Positions 44,714 through 54,178 of a stretch of DNA of 64,000 nt are shown here, piece by piece. Position 1 is the stretch's first letter, and every line of letters begins with the position of its first letter. A program made the translations under genes and the position numbers. The stretch comes from Paenibacillus aquistagni (lineage in GTDB: Bacteria; Bacillota; Bacilli; Paenibacillales; Paenibacillaceae). The notes under the pieces are model-generated. The model saw only the letters and a program-made list of their open reading frames with translations, ran no database searches and was not told the origin of the DNA. The stretch covers positions 186,001-250,000 of the forward strand of contig NZ_FXAZ01000007.1 in assembly GCF_900177815.1 (NCBI RefSeq), read 5' to 3'.

Positions 44714-45463
44714 TTACGTACTTTTTCGACGCCTCGTCACATGTCTTTTGGGCTTAGGTCTGACCGCTCTCTCGCGTTCAAGGTAAGCAAAAATCTCAAC
44801 AAGGATGCGGCATACCGCCACAAAGCCTTGTCTTAGATCCTCCATGTGCTCATCGATATTTTCGAGCTTAAGCTTCTCCTTCAAGCTTCGATGGCGCTGC
44901 CACAAATCATCTTGCATTTCTGTGTTCATATGGTGAATCTCTGTGTTGCGCCGCTTGCGGAGGTGCTGCAGGGGAAGCCGATATTCCTCTTTTATCACAG
45001 CAAGACGATTGAACAGCCCCTGCGCCACCTTCTTATGCTCCATATTCCTCAACACGGTAAAGAAAGAGAAGCGCTGCTTGATCTTCTCCGTCTCAAGAAA
45101 CAGCGCATCATCCACGACATTCCCCACCTTATCAAGTATCGAGAACACACGGATAAACCCATTTTTATAAAAATAGACATGCCGGTAATAGTCATCCAGC
45201 TCATTCTCACTCATCTCAGCCTGATAAGCCTTCGTCACCCGATCCGCGAAGCGATCAGCCACATACAAGCTTTGCTCCAGCTCATCCAGCGATGTCTTCA
45301 GTCCAACAGTCCAGATCTCTAATTGACGATAGCGATGATTAGGATCCCCATCCTTAGCGATCTCCTGCCTGAGATAGACAAGGTACTTGTCCATTGCATT
45401 CATGGCATCCTTCAACAATCCCTCATCTTTGCGCGGCTCCTCACCGAAGATCATTCGAAGCAT
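44714..45463 (-). CDS. HEPN-like protein (Cthe_2314 type)
   Basis: 249 residues from the ATG at 45463 (GGAGG upstream). Mostly helical and charged, no membrane segment. RKRRNTEIHHMN contains an Rx4H motif, the HEPN RNase signature. Size and helix pattern resemble the Cthe_2314-like HEPN family. The C-terminus is strongly basic (PKPKRHVTRRRKST). HEPN proteins often act in toxin-antitoxin or defence systems, but no nucleotidyltransferase antitoxin is adjacent. The upstream neighbour is the UbiD-type gene. Confidence 0.55.
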   Translation of the reverse strand: MLRMIFGEEPRKDEGLLKDAMNAMDKYLVYLRQEIAKDGDPNHRYRQLEIWTVGLKTSLDELEQSLYVADRFADRVTKAYQAEMSENELDDYYRHVYFYKNGFIRVFSILDKVGNVVDDALFLETEKIKQRFSFFTVLRNMEHKKVAQGLFNRLAVIKEEYRLPLQHLRKRRNTEIHHMNTEMQDDLWQRHRSLKEKLKLENIDEHMEDLRQGFVAVCRILVEIFAYLERERAVRPKPKRHVTRRRKST

Positions 45464-45531
45464 GGTCAATCCTCCACTCTTTCCCGTTGTCCTTTGCGAA
45501 GTAACGTATAGTATATCCAACGATTCGCTGA

Positions 45532-47322
45532 TCAACCTTTGCCGTGAAGTCCGTTCGGGAAATATTGTTTCCAGCGCTCATCAACCAGTTCCACAATATC
45601 CTCGCGAGGGATAAGCTCATCTGGGTAGCCCGGCTTCATCCGCGCATCAATAACGATCGGGAGCTTATAGCTCAGATGGTGCTGACGAACTTCGGAAGCG
45701 GCATAGATGTCAGAAGCCGGATTGAATCGAGTAAATACGACCCATAGGAATTCTAGCTGGCTCTGCACCGTCGTCTTTGCATCATCGACGAGGAAGACGA
45801 GCGGCCACTCGGTTCCCTTGTCCGCAAGACGCTGCATGAGGCGTAAGGCAAGCTCAGGCTCCTGCTCGTAGCTGGCGCCAGACATGACAAGGCAGCCGCC
45901 GCAATACGGAGCCACATCCTGAATCTCCTCAATGACCCCTTCCGTATACTCGTGCGGGAGCTCGCGAACAGGTTCTCCTACCCCCAGCATGATTCCCTTG
46001 CTGCCATGATTAAGCTTATGTCCGGTATAATCAAGAGTATCATGAGACGTATTGTTAATAACGTATAGATCCGACTCTGGCTTAAAGCGTGCTAGCACAG
46101 ACTCCAAGAGCTGCGGGAAGTTCTCAAGATCCACCATCTGATCTGTTAAAAACAAGAACTTCGTTAAGCTGAGCTGTCCTTCGCCCAGGATTCTAAAGCC
46201 TGACATAAGCGCTTCACGGGAATAGGATTCACGCACAACCGCAGCAGCCATTGAATGAACGCCTGTCTCTGCGTAAGGATGAACCTTGCGCACGCTAGGC
46301 ATGACAAATGGGAACGCTGGCGACAAGAGACGCACCAGATACTCGCCAAGGAAGTAATCTTCCTGGCGTGGCTTGCCTACTATCGTTGCCGGATAGATCG
46401 CATCCTTGCGGTGATACATCTGCTTCACATTCAGCACAGGGAAGTCATGCACCCATGAATAATAGCCGTAATGATCGCCAAATGGCCCCTCTGGACGTCG
46501 AACATGCGGCGGCACAAAACCTTGGATAACAAAGTCTGCTTCCGCAGGAATTCGATGTCCGCCGAAGCCGCTGTCTACTACAGGGAGACGTTCGCCAAGC
46601 ATAAAGGAAGCCATAAGCAGCTCAGGCAGCTTCTCTGGCAGCGGCGCAATCGCAGAAGCGATCAAGGAAGGCGGGCCCCCTACAATGACCGATACCGGGA
46701 AATCCTGATTGAGCTTCTCTGCTTCATGATAATGGAAGCCGCCCCCTTTTTGAATCTGCCAATGCACGCCAGTGGTGTGATCATCATAGATCTGAATGCG
46801 ATACATGCCTAAATTATGATCACTTGAACCTAAGGTTGGATGCTCTGTATACACAAGCGGAAGCGTAATAAAAGGGCCTCCGTCAAGCTGCCAGCTGGTC
46901 AGCGCAGGAAGTCCTTCCAAGGGCTTATCGGTTTTGCGGACTTGCATAATCGGCGCTTGGTTCGGCGATACCGTCTTCAACCCTACTTTTAACAAATCAA
47001 AAAACATGGAGCGCTGATCCCACAGCTTCTTCGGCGTAGGCGGCATCAGCTTATGTATGGCCTCAATCGCCTGATTCGCGAATTGTTCTGGCTTCGTGCC
47101 AAACGACATATCCACACGGCGCATTGTGCCAAATAAATTGGTTGCCACCGGAAACGGGCTTCCCTTGACGTTGGTAAAAAGAAGGGCCGGCCCTTGCTCA
47201 GCGATGACTCTGCGATGAATCTCCGCAATTTCAAGATACGGATCGACAGGCGTATCAATAATCGCGATATCCTGTTCTTGCTTGAGCTGTTCAACAAATG
47301 ATCGAATATTGGTAAATGCCAT
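45532..47322 (-). CDS. UbiD-family menaquinone biosynthesis decarboxylase
   Basis: 596 residues from the ATG at 47322 (AAGGAGG upstream). It is a prenylated-FMN-dependent UbiD-type enzyme: IQIYDDHTTGVHWQIQKGGG, the VVGGPPSLIASA segment, the GFGGHRIPAEAD segment and an E-rich VRRPEGPFGDHYGYYS with the family's glutamates. The length fits the menaquinone biosynthesis decarboxylase of futalosine-pathway bacteria (MqnL-like), in line with mqnE in this window. The UbiX-type partner and the prenyltransferase are not in view. Confidence 0.88.
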   Translation of the reverse strand: MAFTNIRSFVEQLKQEQDIAIIDTPVDPYLEIAEIHRRVIAEQGPALLFTNVKGSPFPVATNLFGTMRRVDMSFGTKPEQFANQAIEAIHKLMPPTPKKLWDQRSMFFDLLKVGLKTVSPNQAPIMQVRKTDKPLEGLPALTSWQLDGGPFITLPLVYTEHPTLGSSDHNLGMYRIQIYDDHTTGVHWQIQKGGGFHYHEAEKLNQDFPVSVIVGGPPSLIASAIAPLPEKLPELLMASFMLGERLPVVDSGFGGHRIPAEADFVIQGFVPPHVRRPEGPFGDHYGYYSWVHDFPVLNVKQMYHRKDAIYPATIVGKPRQEDYFLGEYLVRLLSPAFPFVMPSVRKVHPYAETGVHSMAAAVVRESYSREALMSGFRILGEGQLSLTKFLFLTDQMVDLENFPQLLESVLARFKPESDLYVINNTSHDTLDYTGHKLNHGSKGIMLGVGEPVRELPHEYTEGVIEEIQDVAPYCGGCLVMSGASYEQEPELALRLMQRLADKGTEWPLVFLVDDAKTTVQSQLEFLWVVFTRFNPASDIYAASEVRQHHLSYKLPIVIDARMKPGYPDELIPREDIVELVDERWKQYFPNGLHGKG

Positions 47323-47645
47323 TATGGTCCTCCTTAGACAAGACAAATCCTATCATACGAAATGGATGATGCTCCACGTTCACATCCATCATCATGAGCT
47401 TCTTTACGCATGTTTATTTCCATTCTGGAAACATAGGACGGCACGGAGCACTCATAGTCTTAAGTATAATCGTTTTCGAAGCGAATCCCAAGCATCTGAC
47501 TTCAGTTGTCACAATATAAGAAGAAATCAGAGATGACGACATTGTAAGAATCGCGTAAGCTCAAACTATGGCTCCATCGTTCCTGTATCCTTTACAATGA
47601 AAACATCAAGCCACAGCAACAAGAAATTCAAAGGAGGAACGTCAA
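47323..47645. other. Divergent intergenic region between the UbiD-type gene and a small gene
   Basis: 323 bases with no supported ORF. It must hold a promoter in each direction. TACAAT (47612-47617), about 30 bases before the small gene's start, is a possible -10 but a matching -35 is weak. Confidence 0.4.
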
Positions 47646-47825
47646 ATGAAAACAACGCATCATCTTAACGAAACCAAAGCAAAAGCAACGAGATACAATA
47701 GAAAGAATGAAGCGCCTGTTCGCTGGAATCCACGCTGGCTTGAAGCAGCAAGAGCTGCCTGCGCTGTTGTATTTCTGGGAGAGGGCAGCGAGGCGGAAGC
47801 CGATCAGCAGCCTAAAGGAGCATAA
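47646..47825 (+). CDS. Small basic hypothetical protein
   Basis: 59 codons from an ATG with GGAGG eight bases upstream, ending in TAA before a terminator. The N-terminal half is basic (MKTTHHLNETKAKATRYNRK), then a W-rich segment (APVRWNPRWLEAARAACAVV) and a Q/G/E tail. No family is recognised. The +1 frame gives a 91-residue ORF without a ribosome site, which I rejected. Its own ribosome site and the terminator make it likely to be real. Confidence 0.55.
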   Translation: MKTTHHLNETKAKATRYNRKNEAPVRWNPRWLEAARAACAVVFLGEGSEAEADQQPKGA

Positions 47826-47900
47826 GCTCACCCACGATGATTATGATATTCGACCCATCCATTACAAACAACCAAATATCCATGTTGCTGTGGAATCATT

Positions 47901-47955
47901 CAAAAAGCAGACCCTAAAAACGCATCGGTGCGTTCCTGACAAAGGTCTGCTTTTT
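47901..47955 (+). terminator. Double-hairpin terminator between convergent genes
   Basis: AAAAAGCAGACC/GGTCTGCTTTTT outer stem with an inner hairpin ACGCATCGGTGCGT. Symmetric A/T runs suit both the small gene and ctaA. Confidence 0.75.
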
Positions 47956-47989
47956 GCATATTCGATCATCATGAAGATTTAGAGAAGAT

Positions 47990-49009
47990 TCAGATTACAT
48001 GCTGCTTAGAAGAGTCTGATGGAATGCCTTGACGTTGATCACGCCACTGCCACGCCCTGATGCTCATATGGCATAACAAGCTAAATTGTCCGCAAATAAA
48101 TACAGTGTGCAGCAGGCTTGAAAACAGCAGAAGATTCTCATCCGTTATTGTAAACACAACCAGCGCTCCGCTTAATACTTGCCCTGCACACAGCACAAGC
48201 GACCACACCCCGCATGACCGAATCTCCGGAATATGCTTGTAGTGATGATAGGCAATATGGGCAACCCACGCTACCAATATAAACAGCAGCAAAGCTGCCA
48301 CGCGATGCATAAACACAATCAACGTGCCGCCCGACAGATCGGGAATGACTTCACCGTTGCAGAGCGGCCAGCCCATACAGCCGCCAGAGGATTCGGTGTG
48401 GCGCACAAATGCGCCTAAATAAACCACTATGTACGTATACAGAAGCGTCAGCCAAATCCCGTATCGGAACGTCTCCGTTACAAAGGCATGAGAAGCATTC
48501 GATGAAGGCGGCTTCGTCCCCAGCTGTGCACTCTCATCAAGTTCACCCGCATATCGGCGCATGGCTGCTGCAAGCAAAAAGGATGAGGCAAAAGCGAGCA
48601 ATGAAAATCCAAAATGAAGAGCCATAACCGCTGCATTCTGCGTATAAACGACCGCAAGCGCTCCCATAATGGCCTGAACGATTGTAAAGAATAGGATCGA
48701 AGAAGCATACATGAAGGCATCCCGCTTCTCCTTCATATGGCGCCAAACCATTACAAAGACAGCCAGCACCATCAGCCCTACCACACCTGTCACGGCACGG
48801 TGGGAATATTCCACCATAGATTCTATTGTATAGGCGGGAACAAACTTCCCATTGCAAAGCGGCCAGTCCGTTCCACAGCCTAAGCCAGATTCGGTCTTCG
48901 TCACCAATGCCCCATTCAGCACGACAAGGAACATGCCAATACATACGGCGTAAGCGAGTCTTTTGATCTGGATCGTAAGATTCGTCTTCACTCGTTTCAC
49001 CTGACCCAT
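47990..49009 (-). CDS. ctaA: Haem A synthase CtaA
   Basis: CtaA oxidises the C8 methyl of haem O to make haem A for cytochrome aa3 oxidase. It is 339 residues and eight membrane helices in two similar halves. Each half has the paired outer-loop motif CGTDWPLCNG and CMGWPLCNG, with haem-ligand histidines after it (EYSHRAVTG and VFMHRVAA). The E of TESGLG and TESSGG is also conserved. It acts after CtaB, whose gene is at the right window edge. Confidence 0.93.
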   Translation of the reverse strand: MGQVKRVKTNLTIQIKRLAYAVCIGMFLVVLNGALVTKTESGLGCGTDWPLCNGKFVPAYTIESMVEYSHRAVTGVVGLMVLAVFVMVWRHMKEKRDAFMYASSILFFTIVQAIMGALAVVYTQNAAVMALHFGFSLLAFASSFLLAAAMRRYAGELDESAQLGTKPPSSNASHAFVTETFRYGIWLTLLYTYIVVYLGAFVRHTESSGGCMGWPLCNGEVIPDLSGGTLIVFMHRVAALLLFILVAWVAHIAYHHYKHIPEIRSCGVWSLVLCAGQVLSGALVVFTITDENLLLFSSLLHTVFICGQFSLLCHMSIRAWQWRDQRQGIPSDSSKQHVI

Positions 49010-49069
49010 TATTCAATTTGGATCGCTGCCGAAAGTGGCATAACATTCCAATTAATTTCATTATAACGG

Positions 49070-49127
49070 AAAATGTTGTAGATTGTTCGACTATTTTGTG
49101 ACATTTTTAACACCGTTAAAAGGTTGA
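49070..49127 (-). promoter_or_regulatory. Candidate ctaA promoter region with inverted repeat
   Basis: Minus strand TTATAAT (49069-49076) lies about 60 bases before ctaA without a good -35, which would fit an activator-dependent promoter; ctaA is ResD-dependent in B. subtilis. Overlapping arms AACGG-AAAATGT and ACATTTT-CCGTT form an interrupted inverted repeat. Confidence 0.4.
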
Positions 49128-49204
49128 GTTCATGCCCATATCTGCTCAATATTAGACCGCTAGTGCAGCGCTTAGGACAATTAGACGGAACCTTATCCAG
49201 GCAA

Positions 49205-49234
49205 AAAAGACCCTTATCCGATCGGATAAGAGCC
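49205..49234 (-). terminator. Terminator of the thioredoxin-like gene
   Basis: Minus-strand CTTATCCGATCGGATAAG stem followed by GGTCTTTTTT. Confidence 0.8.
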
Positions 49235-49281
49235 TTGTGTTTGGCAAGCGCATAGTTGTGCATGATGTGGTGAACAAACCG

Positions 49282-49623
49282 TTATTTCCCGAGCGCAGAA
49301 GATACTTCCAATGCACGGTCCAAGAACTGTTCAATCTCAGGCTTCGTTTTGCGAAGCTTGTTAACAAAGCGAATCGTTTCCTTGCCGCCTTTAAAGGCAA
49401 CAAAGCTTGGAATCCCCATAATATGATAGCTTTGCGCAATATCAACAAGCGCTTCAGCATCGACCTCAATGAATTGAATATCGCTGTAGCTTTGCTCCAG
49501 CTCAGGCATAAAAGGCTCAATATAGTGACAGTCTGTACACCAGCTAGTCTTGAATACAGCTACGGTGCTTCCTTCATTTGCAATACATTCGTTAAAACGT
49601 TCTGCCGTTTGTACCTTCTCCAT
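49282..49623 (-). CDS. Thioredoxin-like protein with WCTDC active site
   Basis: 113 residues from the ATG at 49623 (AAGGAG upstream); the TTG six bases earlier is too close to the ribosome site. Thioredoxin fold with W-C29-T-D-C32 in place of WCGPC and a cis-proline in GIPSFVAF. It is cytoplasmic, with no signal. The redox potential and partner are unknown; the B. subtilis YtpP/YdbP-type small thioredoxins are similar. It is monocistronic. Confidence 0.82.
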   Translation of the reverse strand: MEKVQTAERFNECIANEGSTVAVFKTSWCTDCHYIEPFMPELEQSYSDIQFIEVDAEALVDIAQSYHIMGIPSFVAFKGGKETIRFVNKLRKTKPEIEQFLDRALEVSSALGK

Positions 49624-49804
49624 GTTCAACCACTCCTTCTGTTGGACTTATTATAACATAAATCACACCTTGTAAAATGGGTCGCTGATCGCCATGCTGA
49701 TAAAAGCATTTGATCGGGCATACTAGTTGTTGAACGATTGCAAGGAGCGATCCAGAAGGTGTAAGGACGCTGAAAAAACGTGAAAGAGAAGGAGGAGCCT
49801 TGCT

Positions 49805-51082
49805 GTGAATACAACCAATCCGCCCCCTTGGCTGTCTGTTATTCGCTTGATTCAACAGATGCTTGGAACAGGAAAAGAGCTGCTCCTGCAGAAGCTTGTC
49901 CATCTTCGTCAGCATATAAACCTAGTCCCTCCCGCTTCGCTTCAATGGAACAACCTTCAGGCGGACCGCGCTGCAGAGCTCATTAAGCGAACCATCACCG
50001 AGCAGGAACGGATGCGCTGCATGGATCAACGGAAGATGGAGCAGCTTGCGCCTCCTTTATTGTCTAGAAAAGAAAGGCTGATCATATCGAATATTGAACG
50101 CACCGTCATGAATCTCAATCGCAATAACCTTACACGAACAACGGCTTACCACCGCATATACGAGAAATTCCCTGAGCTTCACTGGGCTTTGCTGGCGCAT
50201 ATGGTTTCCCGCAATGGCGGTTGGAGCATGACAGACCTTAAGAGTGATATCCTGAAAGCTCTCATGTCAAATGAATATCGGCATTGGAGCTATCGGCTGC
50301 TTGAGCGCTGCAATGCCATGATATTTCACGATGCTTATCCCCAACTCCTGCTCTATGCCGAGAGCCGAAGACAAGGAAGAAGCTTGTTTCATTTGCTGCC
50401 TGAATTCAAGGTCTCAAGCTTCATGAAGCCGATATGGGATTCGTTTTGGATCCAACCTAACAGCGCTTTGCTTACCATCGCTCTTATTATTAATGAGCAG
50501 CATGTCATTGAAGGCAAAGTTGTTCAGCACCCCAGCTACCAGCAAAAAGTGCTGGATCACATGGATTTCAAAGCCCATGGCTGGCTGCAAATGAATCAGG
50601 TTGTATTTCCAACAACCATACCTTCTGCTTATGCGCCAACTCCGCTTGTCGGGCTAACGCTGGAGCGATTCCATCACCTTCCTGAACGAATTGCCTTTGG
50701 CAAACAGCTGTACGCCATACTCTTCCATCAAGAAGAGGTACTCGAAGGTGCTCTTCATTTTGCAAGGGCTGTCCCGCATACGGGTTCCCGCATGGACTAT
50801 TGGCCGCATCGCTTCACAGCATGCAGGCTGTCCAAAGGAGGAGACAACCAATCACTTCTATATAGTCCGAAGCTTAATGAAGTCTACAAGGACGAGCGGC
50901 ATGCTCCGCTTGAGACGTGGGACTGGCTGTGCAGCAGCGAGCCGCTCCAATATTTGCAAGCGCCTCTCCCTCCTCTGTCATGCGAGATGACGAAGCTTCA
51001 CGAACGAATGTGGGAAGAGCTTCATGCGTTGTATGCGCTGCAGACTGCAAACAAGGGCAGCAGCCCAGAAAAAAGACCGTAA
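49805..51082 (+). CDS. DUF2515 (YppC-like) protein
   Basis: 425 residues; the start has AAGGAGG upstream. It is cytoplasmic and mostly helical. The segment NRNNLTRTTAYHRIYEKFPE, then LHWALLAHMVSRNGGWSMTD, matches the DUF2515/YppC family of Bacillales, of unknown function. A Q/K-rich tail follows. Convergent with the flippase gene and separated by a strong hairpin. Confidence 0.7.
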   Translation: MNTTNPPPWLSVIRLIQQMLGTGKELLLQKLVHLRQHINLVPPASLQWNNLQADRAAELIKRTITEQERMRCMDQRKMEQLAPPLLSRKERLIISNIERTVMNLNRNNLTRTTAYHRIYEKFPELHWALLAHMVSRNGGWSMTDLKSDILKALMSNEYRHWSYRLLERCNAMIFHDAYPQLLLYAESRRQGRSLFHLLPEFKVSSFMKPIWDSFWIQPNSALLTIALIINEQHVIEGKVVQHPSYQQKVLDHMDFKAHGWLQMNQVVFPTTIPSAYAPTPLVGLTLERFHHLPERIAFGKQLYAILFHQEEVLEGALHFARAVPHTGSRMDYWPHRFTACRLSKGGDNQSLLYSPKLNEVYKDERHAPLETWDWLCSSEPLQYLQAPLPPLSCEMTKLHERMWEELHALYALQTANKGSSPEKRP

Positions 51083-51141
51083 GCTCTTCCTGTGTCCCCA
51101 TCAACTCTTGAGGGAATGGTGAGCGTTACGGTCCTTTTTTA
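51069..51141 (+). terminator. Terminator after the YppC-like gene
   Basis: AAAAAGACCGTAAGCTC and GAGCGTTACGGTCCTTTTTT arms around a long loop, usable on both strands. Confidence 0.7.
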
Positions 51142-51195
51142 GACATCCGTTAATCCCTTCGTATAAAGAATACGACTCAATACGATATATTTGCG

Positions 51196-52824
51196 CTAGC
51201 CTCTGGCACTGCTTCGTTGCAGCTTCATAAATGGTCGAAGCGCCTTTTGTACCATTCGAGGGTAGCTGCTCATCTCACTGCTGCGAATAACGCGGAAGAA
51301 GATAAGCCCCATCAAGAATGCGATCATGACCACTACACTTGCTATGCCTGCTGTAAAGAAAAACGCAAGCTTGTCCGGTACAGCCGGCAGCTTAGCAATC
51401 CATTCGCCAAACCACTCAATACCATAGCCAACGCCTCCAGCGACAGCACTAGCGAGCAGGAAGCCCGGCCAGCGTTTGCCGATAACTGCAAAGGGTACGA
51501 TTTTCTTCATTACTCGAAGATTAAGATACGTAATAATCAAGAAGCTGATCATTGTCCCCAGAATAATCCCGTAAATGCCAAAGAACGGAGCAAACAAGAA
51601 GCTTGCTGCAAGCTTAATGATCATCCCTAGGATTACGCTGATCATGGCAATATCTGCTTTGCCGAGCCCAATCAGAATGGAGCTTGATGTCATCATGGTG
51701 ATCTGGAAGATCGTGCCCAGCGTCAGCATCGCGATAATGCCTGCTCCATCCAGTGTACTGAAGATCAAGCCATTCACGGAATAAGCACTAACACTTAGCG
51801 CCAGCACGATAGGCATGCCGCTTAGAACAGAGATTCTCATCGCAAGCGAAATTTGGCGCTTCAGATGGTCCATGTCACGCTTAGCATAAGCCGAAGAAAT
51901 GATCGGAATAAGAGATGTACTTAGTGCAATAGCCAAGATAGGTGGAATCCCTGCAATGGATTGCGCGCGCTGACCGAGAATGCCGTACAAATACTTCGCT
52001 GTTTCTTCTCCCACATCAGGAGATAGTAGCGGAACGGTAATCGTTGAATCAATAAAGTTGACGACGGGAACAGCAAGCGAAGCCAGTACAATCGGAATGG
52101 ACATCGTAAATATCGTAGCAAAGATCTTGCTCGTCTTCAGATGCTCCCTGCCTTCTCTTCTTGCTCTAACACCTGCTTCACGATCCATACGACGCAGCTT
52201 GCGCAAATAATAGATCATTACAGCGAAGGCACCAACGCTCCCCAATACGCCGCCAAAGGAGGCGCCAGCAGCAATGATTTCCTGCGTTTGACCGCCAGCC
52301 ATTAAGAAGTAAGCGAGCCCAATCGCCGTCACAACTCGCAGAATTTGTTCGACAATCTGCGAAACACCACTTGCTTCCATCATATTCCGACCCTGCGTAT
52401 ACCCGCGCATCATCGCAAGCATCGGAAACAGAAGAAGGGCCGGGGCGAGTGAGCGAATGGCCAGCACCGCTTCAGGCTGCTTGCTCATCACGCCATATGC
52501 AGGGGCGAGCAGCACAAGAAGCAATGTCGCTGCGCCACCTGAAATTAATCCAAATAATAGCGCTGCTCGATAAATACGCTCCGCTTCATAGACTTGATTG
52601 AGCGCATATCGCTCTGACACCATTTTACTCAAAGTGCTTGGAATACCTGCTGTGGCTACCGCCAAAATAAGCAGATACACGTTCTGTGAGGTTGCAAACG
52701 CCGCATTCCCCACGGCACCAAGCATGTGCTCAAGCGGCACGCGCTGGAACAAGCCGAGAAACCGCGTGACTAACGTCGCTGCGGCTATAATCAGCGTCCC
52801 TTTAATAAATGACTCCTTCGCCAA
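51196..52824 (-). CDS. SpoVB/MurJ-family lipid flippase
   Basis: 542 residues, about 14 membrane helices of the MOP exporter superfamily. The N-terminal FIKGTLIIAAATLVTRFLGL and the RVPLEHMLGAVGNAAFATSQ segment match Bacillales SpoVB/YtgP-type proteins, which move lipid II or related lipid-linked sugars. Whether it is the vegetative MurJ (YtgP) or a sporulation SpoVB-type paralogue cannot be decided. The C-terminus is basic. It is monocistronic. Confidence 0.85.
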   Translation of the reverse strand: MAKESFIKGTLIIAAATLVTRFLGLFQRVPLEHMLGAVGNAAFATSQNVYLLILAVATAGIPSTLSKMVSERYALNQVYEAERIYRAALLFGLISGGAATLLLVLLAPAYGVMSKQPEAVLAIRSLAPALLLFPMLAMMRGYTQGRNMMEASGVSQIVEQILRVVTAIGLAYFLMAGGQTQEIIAAGASFGGVLGSVGAFAVMIYYLRKLRRMDREAGVRARREGREHLKTSKIFATIFTMSIPIVLASLAVPVVNFIDSTITVPLLSPDVGEETAKYLYGILGQRAQSIAGIPPILAIALSTSLIPIISSAYAKRDMDHLKRQISLAMRISVLSGMPIVLALSVSAYSVNGLIFSTLDGAGIIAMLTLGTIFQITMMTSSSILIGLGKADIAMISVILGMIIKLAASFLFAPFFGIYGIILGTMISFLIITYLNLRVMKKIVPFAVIGKRWPGFLLASAVAGGVGYGIEWFGEWIAKLPAVPDKLAFFFTAGIASVVVMIAFLMGLIFFRVIRSSEMSSYPRMVQKALRPFMKLQRSSARG

Positions 52825-52877
52825 CTTCTTTCCCCTACTTTCAATTCAGCCGCTCACGGCTCTTAACATCAGATCGT

Positions 52878-53360
52878 TTAAATAATCCATATTACAAATA
52901 ACACAATCATGACAAGCTGTAGAATGAATTTTGTCACCATACTCGTAAACAATCCGACGACAGCACCAACTGCTGCCTTGAATGAGCGTTCAAGCGATGA
53001 TCCAGCAATCACCTCGCCAAGCATCGCTCCGAGAAAAGGACCGATAACAAGTCCGAAGGCCGGAATGACGAAGGGGCCTAAAATGACGCCAATCGTACTG
53101 CCAATCACTGACCCTCTTGAACCTCCATAACGCTTCACGCCCCATGCGCTAACGGCATAATCCGCAACAAACAGCACAATGACAATAATGGTCTGTATGC
53201 TCCAAAACCAAAATCCAAATGGCTCAAAGCTAAAAAACAAGCCATATACAAAAAACGCACCATATATAGCTAGCGCTCCAGGAAGAATGGGAAAGGTGGC
53301 ACCGCCCATACCGACTAACAGTAACACAATGACGAGAATCCAACCAAGAACATCTACCAT
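52878..53360 (-). CDS. DUF456 glycine-zipper membrane protein
   Basis: 160 residues, about five helices with glycine-zipper-like repeats (GGATFPILPGALAIYGAFF and VIGSTIGVILGPFVIPAFG). The PILPG motif and glycine pattern fit DUF456, of unknown function. It lies 53 bases before the flippase gene, so the two may be cotranscribed. Confidence 0.8.
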   Translation of the reverse strand: MVDVLGWILVIVLLLVGMGGATFPILPGALAIYGAFFVYGLFFSFEPFGFWFWSIQTIIVIVLFVADYAVSAWGVKRYGGSRGSVIGSTIGVILGPFVIPAFGLVIGPFLGAMLGEVIAGSSLERSFKAAVGAVVGLFTSMVTKFILQLVMIVLFVIWII

Positions 53361-53443
53361 GGATTAACCTCCTTCCCAAGTTTCTTCCTGCGCGAGAGCG
53401 ATCACAATGCATAGCAATGTGTCTGAGTTCGCATTAAGAAGAG

Positions 53444-54178
53444 CTACAGCATATACTTGTAAATCAGCTCAGCCACTCCATGCTCATTATTTGTAGCGAC
53501 GACAACGTCCGCCGCTTCCTTTACTGCATCCTGAGCATTTCCCATTGCCGCACCAAGCCCTGACTGCTGAATGACCGCAAGATCGTTCAAGCTGTCTCCT
53601 ATGGACACGACCTGATCCATGCTGAGCCCAAGCAGCTCACATACGGACTGCACCCCCGTTGCCTTATGGATGCCAAGTGGATTGATCTCGATATTGTAAG
53701 GAGAGGAATTGGTCAGCTCAAGGCCGCCAATTTGATGAAGCTCGTCCATAATCTTGCCGCGGACCTCATCATCTTCGTTATAATAGCCGAACTTCAACCA
53801 GTCTTCCTTCTCAATCACAGCTGTCCATTTTTCCTTATTATATATGCCTTGAATGGAGTAGGCCCAGAACCAGGTATCATATTTTTGAGACACCTCATAC
53901 ATCTGCTGCACTTTGCTTCGTTCGAGCAGATGGCGAAGATGAAGCTCATTCGGATTCTTCCATACCTCTCCGCCGTTTACGGTAACCATCGGACCTGTAA
54001 GACCCAGTTCCTCCGCATATGGCACAGCATTGACGAAGCCTCGTCCAGTGGATAGAATTACCGTCACACCTGCGCGCATGGCTTCTTCAATTGCTCGTTT
54101 ATTCTCATCACTGACACGCTGTTCATCATCCAGCAGCGTACCATCCATGTCTAGCTCCAGCAATGCGTATTGACTCAT
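53444..54178 (-). CDS. Cof-type HAD-IIB phosphatase
   Basis: 244 residues from an ATG with AGGAG upstream. Motif I is LDMDGTLLDDE with nucleophile and acid aspartates (D9, D11), motif II is VILSTGRG, motif III is the lysine-containing HKATGV region, and motif IV is SIGDSLNDLAVIQQSG. The cap domain is the IIB type. Substrates of this family are sugar phosphates or nucleotides; the one here is unknown. Confidence 0.9.
   Translation of the reverse strand: MSQYALLELDMDGTLLDDEQRVSDENKRAIEEAMRAGVTVILSTGRGFVNAVPYAEELGLTGPMVTVNGGEVWKNPNELHLRHLLERSKVQQMYEVSQKYDTWFWAYSIQGIYNKEKWTAVIEKEDWLKFGYYNEDDEVRGKIMDELHQIGGLELTNSSPYNIEINPLGIHKATGVQSVCELLGLSMDQVVSIGDSLNDLAVIQQSGLGAAMGNAQDAVKEAADVVVATNNEHGVAELIYKYML

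Noticed and set aside
47707-47982. 91-residue ORF at 47.7 kb
   Set aside because: No ribosome site, and it runs through the terminator double hairpin; the 59-codon frame starting at 47646 fits the signals better.
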